DNA of 6,459 nt from Chloroflexota bacterium. Lineage in GTDB: Bacteria > Chloroflexota > Dehalococcoidia > SAR202 > UBA11138. The position numbers were made by a program, and so were the translations under genes. The notes beneath the pieces were generated by a model. It was given only the letters and a program-made list of their open reading frames with translations. It made no database searches and was not told where the DNA came from. Where the stretch lies: NCBI GenBank assembly GCA_022561955.1, contig JADFQF010000085.1, positions 1-6,459 of the forward strand, given 5' to 3'. Numbering within the stretch: position 1 is the first letter of the stretch; every line of letters starts with the position of its first letter. Positions 1 through 5,265 of the stretch are shown here, one piece after another.

Positions 1-894
1 GATCACGGCCTCGGCCACGCGGACCTTCAGATCGCTGTAGCCCCTAGCCTCGGCGAAGTCGGCTTCGACCTCCGCATTGTTCCTGGCCGTTATCACCTTG
101 TATATACCCAGCAGGTTGTTGACCCCGGCCTTCTCCGGGTCGTCCGAAAACCGGATCTCGTTGCCCGAATCGGTGACGGCCCTCTTGAACGACCGCTCTA
201 TCTCTTTAGGATCGTCGAGAATGCGTACCGCGTGACCCCGGACATGGGAGAAGCTCTTGGACATCTTCGCGTTAGGGTCATTCAGCCCCATGACGCGGGC
301 TCCCACCTCCGCGATGACCGCCTCGGGTATCACGAAGGTCTCGCCATACAGATGGTTGAAGCGAGCGGCGATGTCCCTGGTCAGCTCTACGTGCTGGCGC
401 TGGTCCTCTCCCACCGGCACCTCGTGCGTGTCGTACAGAAGGATGTCTCCGGCCATGAGCACCGGGTAGTCCAAGAGTCCCGCCGACACACGCTCCTGGT
501 TCGCGGACTTGTCCTTGTACTGGGTCATGCGCTCCAGCCAACCTATGGGAGTTACGCAGTTGAGCAGCCAGCACGCCTCGGCGTGGGCGGGAACGTGGCT
601 CTGTATGAACACGGTGCACTTGTCCGGGCTGAGGCCCGCCGCGAACAACATGGCCGCCAACGACCGCGTCTGCTGTTTGAGCTCCTCGGGGTCCTGGCCC
701 ACCGTCAACGCATGAAGGTCGACGATGCAGAAGAAATTGGTCTTCTCGGCCTGCCTCTCGACCCAGCCCTTGATGGCGCCCAGGTAGTTTCCCAACTGGA
801 CGTCGCCGGACGGCTGAATGCCGCTGAAGACGCGACGCCCGCTGTCCTTGCCGTGAGTTTCCGGATTGGCCTGCTGTAATTCACTGGTCTGCAT
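1..894 (-). CDS. trpS: Tryptophanyl-tRNA synthetase, C-terminus cut by window edge
   Basis: Cytoplasmic class I aminoacyl-tRNA synthetase that charges tRNA-Trp with tryptophan using ATP. The reverse-strand frame is open for 298 codons from ATG 894-892 and runs off base 1. The HIGH-region variant PSGDVQLGNYLGA lies at residues 28-40 and a perfect KMSKS at 210-214. Between them are typical TrpS segments such as LDYPVLMAGDILLYDTHEVP and VGEDQRQHVELTRDIAARFN. E. coli TrpS is 334 residues, and this protein has about 16 extra N-terminal residues before FSGIQPSG, so roughly 45-50 C-terminal residues are probably missing. GAGGGA at 903-908 sits 8 bases before the ATG and supports this start. The gene lies 140 bases downstream of a T-box terminator that should control it by tRNA-Trp charging. 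No frameshift is seen. Confidence 0.97.
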   Translation of the reverse strand, partial: MQTSELQQANPETHGKDSGRRVFSGIQPSGDVQLGNYLGAIKGWVERQAEKTNFFCIVDLHALTVGQDPEELKQQTRSLAAMLFAAGLSPDKCTVFIQSHVPAHAEACWLLNCVTPIGWLERMTQYKDKSANQERVSAGLLDYPVLMAGDILLYDTHEVPVGEDQRQHVELTRDIAARFNHLYGETFVIPEAVIAEVGARVMGLNDPNAKMSKSFSHVRGHAVRILDDPKEIERSFKRAVTDSGNEIRFSDDPEKAGVNNLLGIYKVITARNNAEVEADFAEARGYSDLKVRVAEAVI

Positions 895-1033
895 CGTCTG
901 ATTCCCTCGCCAAGTTGATTAGGTCTTCAACTCCGTGTCGCCAACCGTGCCGCGCTCCGTCATTCAGATAATCTCAGAACACCTTTGCCATGCGGTCACT
1001 CGTACTAGCCCTGATCCGTGCATGAAAAAGACA
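895..1033 (-). other. trpS 5' UTR between T-box terminator and start codon
   Basis: These 139 bases follow the regulated terminator and precede the trpS ATG. Apart from the Shine-Dalgarno GAGGGA (903-908) I see no strong signal. GTTGA and TCAAC flank an 8-base loop near the ribosome-binding site and could form a weak hairpin. A 19-codon ATG-to-TGA reading frame at 1023-964 has no ribosome-binding site and is not called. Confidence 0.5.
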
Positions 1034-1065
1034 ATAAAAAAACCCGCCCTGTAAAGGGACGGGTT
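1034..1065 (-). terminator. Regulated intrinsic terminator of the trpS T-box
   Basis: On the minus strand AACCCG-U-CCCU (1065-1055) pairs with AGGGCGGGTT (1050-1041) around a 4-nt loop, with one bulged U at 1059. It is followed by a run of seven T (1042-1036). The bulged U is paired with G only in the alternative antiterminator form. Confidence 0.95.
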
Positions 1066-1086
1066 ATGAATCCGCGGTGCCACCCT
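1055..1086 (-). promoter_or_regulatory. T-box sequence and antiterminator helix
   Basis: The conserved T-box AGGGTGGCACCGCGG covers 1086-1072 on the minus strand. AGGG (1086-1083) and GCGG (1075-1072) can pair with CCGUCCCU (1062-1055), leaving the classic 7-nt bulge UGGCACC. UGGC in the bulge is complementary to 5'-GCCA-3', the acceptor end of a tRNA with discriminator G. Bacterial tRNA-Trp has discriminator G, so bulge and specifier agree. The 3' half of this helix is also the 5' arm of the terminator, which makes the two structures mutually exclusive. Confidence 0.93.
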
Positions 1087-1258
1087 TTTTCGCCTTCGAA
1101 CGTTCGCCAAGACCACGAAACGCACGTCGGCATCTCTGTTTCGGCGCTGGGAGCATGCCGCACTGGCTGCTCTCGACGCCTCGGGCTCTGATAACGGTGC
1201 CCACTCCGTCCAAGCCTACGGCCCCGGCAAAAGGGCTTTCGGTTGGCGGCTCCCAGGT

Positions 1259-1261
1259 CCA
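1259..1261 (-). promoter_or_regulatory. T-box specifier codon UGG (Trp)
   Basis: UGG lies directly after GAA and before A in the Stem I internal loop (GAA-UGG-ACC). This is the usual place and context for the codon that pairs with the tRNA anticodon. UGG is the tryptophan codon, in agreement with trpS downstream. A second UGG lies three bases further on, but it belongs to the lower stem (the end of CCUG) and is not followed by A. Confidence 0.9.
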
Positions 1262-1367
1262 TTCAATCTCTGCGCTTTGGCGCCGGCTCTCACCTTACCC
1301 GGCTCTCTGGGCCTCGCTGGAGACCTACTAATCCTGTTCACGGCCTTTTGCTTTTAAGCTATCTATA

Positions 1368-1397
1368 AATATAAGGTCGATTCCGAAGAAATGTCAA
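1368..1397 (-). promoter_or_regulatory. Sigma-70-type promoter of the trpS T-box transcript
   Basis: A perfect -35 box TTGACA (1397-1392) is followed after 18 bases by TATATT (1373-1368), which matches TATAAT at five of six positions. The predicted start is near 1361, shortly before T-box Stem I. The promoter begins 53 bases after the stop of the upstream GerW-like gene. No clear terminator separates them, so some readthrough from the upstream operon is possible. Confidence 0.8.
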
Positions 1398-1450
1398 GTC
1401 GACCGATACCCGAAATCCATATTTCCGCAGCCAACGAGGCTTCGAGCAGG

Positions 1451-1828
1451 TTATTTCTTACTACGCCTTCGCCGGAAGATGATGGCGCCCAGGGCCAGTC
1501 CGATAAGAGCGGCGCGTATTAATCTGCGGCGGTCCTCGAAAGAGATGTAGCGAGTGTCGCCCGGCGTCACCTCGATTATGCCGATGGGAGTGACCTCGAC
1601 TCCGCCTCCGCCTGCACCACCACCGGAGCCGCCGGCCTGCCCATCGTCCGATGAGGAGCCGTTGTCGTCGCTGCCTTCGCCGAAGCCGCCGCCGAACCCG
1701 TACCTCACCCTGGCCACGGGTATGATCGTCTTGCCGTCGGCGACAATCGGCTCGCCGTAAACGGACTCTACGCTGGCCGTGGTCTGAAGTCTCTCGGTGA
1801 TGCCCTTGAAGATATCTTGAAGCGCCAT
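1451..1828 (-). CDS. GerW/YtfJ-like protein with C-terminal membrane anchor
   Basis: A 125-residue protein resembling the GerW (YtfJ) sporulation family. Residues 1-28 (MALQDIFKGITERLQTT, then VYGEPI) and 33-46 (KTIIPVARVRYGFG) match the family's N-terminal helix and first strands. Residues 46-76 are a Gly/Ser/Asp-rich linker. Residues 77-88 (VEVTPIGIIEVT) match the family's C-terminal strand. Residues 103-118 form a hydrophobic helix followed by RRRRSKK, which suggests a tail anchor with a cytoplasmic basic end. In Bacillus YtfJ is a spore protein needed for germination, but nothing here indicates sporulation, so the function is unknown. ATG 1828 is preferred over TTG 1852 because GGAGG (1838-1842) lies 9 bases before it and the family match starts there. 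It is the last gene of the coaX-coaBC cluster, 62 bases after coaBC. Confidence 0.85.
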   Translation of the reverse strand: MALQDIFKGITERLQTTASVESVYGEPIVADGKTIIPVARVRYGFGGGFGEGSDDNGSSSDDGQAGGSGGGAGGGGVEVTPIGIIEVTPGDTRYISFEDRRRLIRAALIGLALGAIIFRRRRSKK

Positions 1829-1890
1829 CCCAGCTCCCCTCCGCGGGTTCAATTACCCTCCACCACTAATTAACCTTCGTCGAGTGCGGT

Positions 1891-3090
1891 CTAGCGAAGT
1901 AACGTCACGACTCTGTCCAGAAGGTGATGCGCTACGTCGTACTTGCTCATGAGGGGGAGCTCCTGAACGCCTCCCTCACGGTCCAGCAGAATCACCCTGT
2001 TGGTGTCGACAGAAAATCCGCTGTCTTCGGCCGTGATGTTATTGGCCGCGATAAGGTGCAGGTCCTTGCTGAGCAGCTTGCTCTGGGCGTTGGCCAGCAG
2101 CTCCTCGCTCTCGGCGGCGAATCCGACCTTCACCAGCCCTTCACGTTTGATCTCGGCCAGTATGTCCGGGTTCTTTATGAGCTCTAGGTTCCACTCATTT
2201 GACTTGCCCTTCTTCACCTTCCGGTCCGAGGGCTCTTTGGGCCGCCAATCGGCTACGGCGGCCGCCATTATCAGCGCATCGGCGTCGTCACACTGGCCCA
2301 GCAGCACGTCCCGCATCTCCAGCGCGGAGCCTACTCGTATCAGCTCGACGCCGTACGGGTCCGAGAGGGCGGTCGGGGCCGATACCAGGACGGTGCGTGC
2401 CCCTCGGTCCCGCGCCGCCTCCGCCAGGGCATATCCCATCTTTCCGGAGGAGTGGTTGGCGATTACCCGTACCGGGTCTATGGGCTCCTGCGTCCCGCCG
2501 GCGCTGACGACGACTTTACGTCCAGCTAGATCGCCCTTTCCGCCCAGCGTCATGCTGATGCAACCGAGAAGTTGCTGCGGCTCCAGCAGCCGGCCCTTGC
2601 CCATGAGGCCCGACGCCAGCCTACCCTTGGCGGGTCCCGCCATCACGTACCCCCAGGATTCGAGCCTGGCGACGTTCTGCCGCGTCGCCGGGTTTTCGAA
2701 CATGTTTGCGTCCATGGCCGGAGCGATGATGATCGGCGCCTTCGTGGCGAGAATCGTCGTCGTTATGGGGTCGTCGGAGATGCCGTTGGCGATCCTGGCG
2801 ATGGTGTTGGCGGTCGCCGGGGCGACGATGAGCACGTCCGACCTCTCGGCGATGGCCACGTGGTTTATGCTCAGCTCGGACTCGGGCTGGAACATGTCTG
2901 TAATTACGGGCCGATGCGTGATGCTCCGGAAGCTCAGGGGCGACACAAAGTTCTGCGCGCCCTCGGTCATCAATACGTCCACCAGCGCGCCCGACTGCAC
3001 GAGCTTGCTGGCGAGATCCACGGCCTTGTAACAGGCTATGCTGCCGGTGACGCCAAGGGCGATATGCTTTCCTTCGAGTGGGCTTGGCAT
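1891..3090 (-). CDS. coaBC: Bifunctional PPC decarboxylase / PPC synthetase (CoaBC)
   Basis: Joins 4'-phosphopantothenate to cysteine (CoaB, CTP-dependent) and decarboxylates the product to 4'-phosphopantetheine (CoaC, FMN-dependent) in cytoplasmic CoA synthesis. At 399 residues it is close to E. coli Dfp (406). The N-terminal flavoprotein domain (about 8-180) has GVTGSIACYKA and catalytic His77 in SINHVAIAERSD. The C-terminal synthetase domain (about 190-395) has SAGGTQEPIDPVR, NHSSGKMG (Asn212), AAAVADWRP, KVKKGK, NPDIL and VGFAAE. Two decarboxylase residues differ from E. coli: PAMN is PAMD (Asp127 for Asn125), and the clamp Cys158 is Ser160 (LASG for ACG). His75 and Asn210 of E. coli are conserved at the same +2 offset, so the alignment is firm. 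The ATG lies 25 bases after the coaX stop, with only a weak GGTGA ribosome-binding site, which fits an operon. Confidence 0.96.
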   Translation of the reverse strand: MPSPLEGKHIALGVTGSIACYKAVDLASKLVQSGALVDVLMTEGAQNFVSPLSFRSITHRPVITDMFQPESELSINHVAIAERSDVLIVAPATANTIARIANGISDDPITTTILATKAPIIIAPAMDANMFENPATRQNVARLESWGYVMAGPAKGRLASGLMGKGRLLEPQQLLGCISMTLGGKGDLAGRKVVVSAGGTQEPIDPVRVIANHSSGKMGYALAEAARDRGARTVLVSAPTALSDPYGVELIRVGSALEMRDVLLGQCDDADALIMAAAVADWRPKEPSDRKVKKGKSNEWNLELIKNPDILAEIKREGLVKVGFAAESEELLANAQSKLLSKDLHLIAANNITAEDSGFSVDTNRVILLDREGGVQELPLMSKYDVAHHLLDRVVTLLR

Positions 3091-3115
3091 GATGTTCGCT
3101 TCACCGCAAGTGCCT

Positions 3116-3880
3116 TCAGGCGTTCAACTCGTGAACGAGTCTCAGGCCCGTCAGCGTGAGATTGGGGTCTACCGCGTCGAAGACGTCGGACTCCTTCTCT
3201 ATTATATGGGCCAGTCCGCCGGTACCCACAACCTTCGAGCCACCGCCGAGCTCGTCGTCGAACCTCTTTACCATCCCCTTGATGAGGTCCGCGTAGCCCA
3301 ATACCAGTCCGGACTGGATTGCGTGAATCGTGTTCTTGCCGATGGCGGTAGGCGGCCCAACGAGCTCGACCCGTCTCAGCTGGGACGTGCTGTGAAACAG
3401 GGCGTCGGCGGCTATGGACATGCCGGGGGCAATGGCGCCGCCCAGATACTCGCCGTCTTTCGTCACGGCGTCGAAGACAGTCGCGGTACCGACGTCCACG
3501 ACGATGCACGGCCCGCCATAGAGCTTCAGGGCCGCCAGCGCGTCGACAATCCTGTCCGCGCCAACGTCCCTGGGATTGTCATAGAGTATCCTGACGCCCG
3601 TCTTGACGCCGGCACCGACCACCAGTGGGGAAACGCCGAAATACTCCTCGCAGAGGCCGACGAAGGACAGGGTCAGGGGTGGGACAACACTGCACATGGC
3701 CACGGCGTCCACGTCGCGGGCGGAAAGCTTCTTTAGCTGCAGTAGCTGAGAGAGCATCACGCCATACTCGTCCGGCATCTTCGAGGTATCGGTGGACAGT
3801 CGCCATGTGGCCCGCAACTGCTCCCCCTCGAAGACACCCACCGTTATATTGGTATTGCCTATATCGAGTGCAAGCAGCAT
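3116..3880 (-). CDS. coaX: Type III pantothenate kinase
   Basis: Phosphorylates pantothenate to 4'-phosphopantothenate with ATP, the first committed step of CoA synthesis. At 254 residues the length is normal for CoaX of the ASKHA superfamily. The phosphate-binding motif DIGNTN is at residues 6-11, and GADRIVDA at 108-115 carries the expected catalytic Asp109. The second nucleotide motif DVGTATVFD is at 129-137, GGAIAPG at 147-153, and the C-terminal GTGG at 219-222. The usual GTATT is GTATV here, a mild change. Type III enzymes are known to need a monovalent cation and to escape feedback inhibition by CoA. The next gene, coaBC, performs the following two steps. The start is fixed by an in-frame TGA two codons upstream of the ATG, although the ribosome-binding site is weak (GAGTGA, 12 bases away). 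The gap to the upstream nuclease gene is 41 bases. Confidence 0.96.
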   Translation of the reverse strand: MLLALDIGNTNITVGVFEGEQLRATWRLSTDTSKMPDEYGVMLSQLLQLKKLSARDVDAVAMCSVVPPLTLSFVGLCEEYFGVSPLVVGAGVKTGVRILYDNPRDVGADRIVDALAALKLYGGPCIVVDVGTATVFDAVTKDGEYLGGAIAPGMSIAADALFHSTSQLRRVELVGPPTAIGKNTIHAIQSGLVLGYADLIKGMVKRFDDELGGGSKVVGTGGLAHIIEKESDVFDAVDPNLTLTGLRLVHELNA

Positions 3881-3921
3881 GAGTCAGATATTCACTCGGC
3901 GCACGGGCATTATCGAGGAGA

Positions 3922-4965
3922 TCATTTCTTTATGATCTTATTGCCTTCCCTGCGCCACTTGGACCGGAGGTAATTGCTCGCTCCCAGCAGCTTTTCGAGG
4001 GAGGGAAACTTTGACACGCTGAGCTTCTCGGCACCCAGAACCTTCGCGGCGTCCGATGCGGCGGCCGGTCCGGTCAGGTTCGACCGCTCTCTGCTGGTCC
4101 AAGCCTGATCGATCTCTTTGTCCCATTCGGTCGAACCAGTCGCGACGGCCTGCGCGGCTTCCGGCTGCCTTTCCTCGGCGGGGCTGTGTGAGCCGTTAAT
4201 CTGGTCCGGCGTGCCCGCAAGCTGAATGATAAGGTCCCCGCCGTCTTTGGGACGGACTATCTTGACCCTTGAGTCGGACTCCAGGTACTGGGCGAACGTC
4301 CTGTGGCCCTTCGTCCTGAAATTGAAGCTGGGGTCGATGCGCAGCATCGACTGGTAGAGCTTCGATCCAACGACCTGGCCCCGGTCGTCCGTAGAGGCTT
4401 CCACGGCCCTGATGAGAAGGGAAGCGGGCTCAGCCGGCCTGGCCACCGCCGCTGGTGACCTTCTCCTTCTCGCGTTGGTCGATACTGAGGGAGCCGCGTC
4501 GTCGAGATAGATATACCTGTCGCAGGACTTTACAAGGGTCGTCGACGTAGCCTCTCGACGTCCCGCGCCAATTATGGTCTTGCCGACCGCCCTCAGCTTG
4601 CCGATCAGCGGCACGAAGTCGCTGTCAGACGAGACGATGACGAACGTGTCCACCGGCGAGCCGTAAAGTATGTCGATGGCGTCAATCGCCAGCCTAATGT
4701 CGCTGGAGTTCTTTCCGGACCGATTAGAAATGAACTGGTGAATCGGCTCGATTCCGAGCTCCAGGAGCTGGTCCTGCTTGCCGCGCTGCACGGGTACGGA
4801 CCAGTCCGCATAGGCGCGTTTGATGATGACCCGGCCAACGTCCGAAAGCTGGTCCAGGAGGTATTCGATCGCGCTCATCCCGACGTTTTCATAGTCTATG
4901 AGGACCGCTACGTTTGCGTCTGCCAATGGTCTCAGCGGGTTACGAGAAAACCCTTCCCTTTCCAA
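3922..4965 (-). CDS. NYN (LabA-like PIN) nuclease with OST-HTH/LOTUS domain
   Basis: Predicted cytoplasmic RNA-acting protein of 347 residues with two recognisable domains. Residues 17-155 are a NYN/LabA-like PIN fold: VAVLIDYENV (Asp24), NSSDIRLAID (Asp89, Asp95) and VSSDSDFVPL (Asp114, Asp116) supply the acidic metal-binding residues expected of an active nuclease. A basic, Pro/Ala-rich linker (165-180) leads to an OST-HTH (LOTUS) domain at about 181-250, with DPSFNFRTKG and the strand GDLIIQL; these domains bind RNA. The 282-347 tail (KFPSLEKLLGASNYL, then KWRREGNKIIKK) looks conserved but I cannot assign it. The start is uncertain: TTG 4965 is the longest, while TTG 4926 gives a more typical N-terminus, MADANVAVLIDYENV. 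Neither has a strong ribosome-binding site. It heads the coaX-coaBC cluster. Substrate and role are unknown. Confidence 0.9.
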   Translation of the reverse strand: MEREGFSRNPLRPLADANVAVLIDYENVGMSAIEYLLDQLSDVGRVIIKRAYADWSVPVQRGKQDQLLELGIEPIHQFISNRSGKNSSDIRLAIDAIDILYGSPVDTFVIVSSDSDFVPLIGKLRAVGKTIIGAGRREATSTTLVKSCDRYIYLDDAAPSVSTNARRRRSPAAVARPAEPASLLIRAVEASTDDRGQVVGSKLYQSMLRIDPSFNFRTKGHRTFAQYLESDSRVKIVRPKDGGDLIIQLAGTPDQINGSHSPAEERQPEAAQAVATGSTEWDKEIDQAWTSRERSNLTGPAAASDAAKVLGAEKLSVSKFPSLEKLLGASNYLRSKWRREGNKIIKK

Positions 4966-5174
4966 GATTCTGTGTCTCTTAGCTGAATTATAACATCGGC
5001 GACGAAGAACTTCCCTGTCTTGCCGAGGCTATTGTCGTGGGAAATGGAGGCTAATCGGCGACGGGGCCGGAAGTTGCCGCCGTCCTGGGAGTAGCGAATG
5101 GGTCCATTACTCCGCTCGTGTCGGTGCGGAGGAGTGGAATAGCGAGCTACGGCGATTTCGAGGTAGCCGGGCAT
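4932..5174 (-). CDS. Doubtful 80-residue ORF upstream of the nuclease gene
   Basis: I do not recognise this protein. In favour of coding: AAGGA sits about 7 bases before the ATG, and the TGA stop falls 5 bases before the alternative nuclease start at 4926, an arrangement typical of translational coupling. Against: the sequence is rich in Arg, His, Ser and Pro and lacks a clear domain pattern. The operon's best promoter (4987-4995) lies inside it, and it overlaps the nuclease gene if TTG 4965 is used. The C-terminal part (GKFFVADVIIQLRD) looks more protein-like than the rest. It could be chance, a remnant, or a small leader gene. Confidence 0.2.
   Translation of the reverse strand: MPGYLEIAVARYSTPPHRHERSNGPIRYSQDGGNFRPRRRLASISHDNSLGKTGKFFVADVIIQLRDTESWKGKGFLVTR
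4987..4995 (-). promoter_or_regulatory. Extended -10 promoter of the nuclease-coaX-coaBC-gerW operon
   Basis: TGTTATAAT on the minus strand combines a perfect TATAAT with the TGn extension, which can replace a -35 box. No good -35 sequence is found 16-18 bases upstream. Transcription would start near 4980, about 15 bases before TTG 4965 or about 54 before TTG 4926. It is the only convincing promoter seen ahead of the four-gene cluster. Confidence 0.55.
5104..5137. repeat. Imperfect inverted repeat in the spacer
   Basis: CTCCGC (5110-5115) and GCGGAG (5126-5131) form a 6-bp stem around a 10-base loop, and flanking CCA (5104-5106) and TGG (5135-5137) can extend it across mismatches. No T-run follows on either strand, so it does not look like a terminator. 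It may be chance or a weak RNA structure. Confidence 0.3.
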
Positions 5175-5224
5175 TAATAATCCTTAAAGGTCCGATTCGA
5201 GTTCTTCGTCCGGGACTATCTATG

Positions 5225-5249
5225 CCAAAAATATTCGACGCAATATTGG
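5225..5249 (-). terminator. Possible weak terminator after the oxidoreductase gene
   Basis: About 16 bases past the oxidoreductase stop, CC-AATATT and AATATT-TTT-GG flank a 6-base loop (GCGTCG), and the 3' arm runs into a T-tract on the minus strand. The core stem is six A/T pairs only, so as an intrinsic terminator it is poor. It is still the only candidate between this gene and the next operon. Confidence 0.25.
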
Positions 5250-5265
5250 GACGGCGGACCTGGGC

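Larger units (their letters stand above)
1034..1361 (-). ncRNA. T-box leader riboswitch, tRNA-Trp specific, controlling trpS
   Basis: This 5' leader RNA binds tRNA-Trp and lets transcription continue into trpS when the tRNA is uncharged. Stem I spans about 1345-1245. It has a kink-turn-like base with CAGG pairing to CCUG, an AGUA loop-E strand opposite GAA, and a distal AG-bulge/GNUG-type segment (AGAG, then GGUGAGAGCCGG). The codon UGG followed by A sits at the specifier position. About 150 nt of less conserved sequence (the stem II/III region) leads to the T-box sequence and then to a terminator. All diagnostic elements occur in the canonical order. The leader is about 330 nt, somewhat long for the class. 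The 5' end is inferred from the promoter, and the Stem I limits are read by eye. Confidence 0.95.
4966..5265. other. 300-base spacer between the oxidoreductase and the nuclease gene
   Basis: This stretch holds, from right to left, an AT-only hairpin after the oxidoreductase stop (5225-5249), the doubtful 80-codon ORF (most of 5174-4966), an imperfect inverted repeat (5104-5137) and the extended -10 promoter (4987-4995). I see no tRNA, riboswitch or mobile-element end here. Confidence 0.6.

Noticed and set aside
232..879. A 215-codon plus-strand open frame opposite trpS
   Set aside because: The minus strand encodes an uninterrupted TrpS with both signature motifs, so this is antisense shadow.
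964..1023. A 19-codon ATG-to-TGA frame on the minus strand just after the T-box terminator, containing one Trp codon, as a possible leader peptide
   Set aside because: It has no ribosome-binding site, contains a single Trp rather than tandem Trp codons, and the T-box already explains regulation.
1097..1106. Perfect 10-bp palindrome CGAACGTTCG within the T-box leader
   Set aside because: It lies in the variable region just before the antiterminator, is short, and can be part of leader folding; there is no independent sign of a protein-binding site.
1005..1331. Open frames on both strands across the T-box region
   Set aside because: They coincide with a structured RNA leader, lack ribosome-binding sites and show no recognisable protein pattern.
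1398..1450. Possible terminator between the GerW-like gene and the trpS promoter (AGCC/GGCT stem)
   Set aside because: The stem is only four base pairs and no T-run follows.
2000..3031. A 343-codon plus-strand open frame opposite coaBC
   Set aside because: It is the antisense shadow of a high-GC gene; the minus-strand protein is a clear full-length CoaBC, and the plus-strand translation is low-complexity Ser/Ala/Arg-rich sequence.
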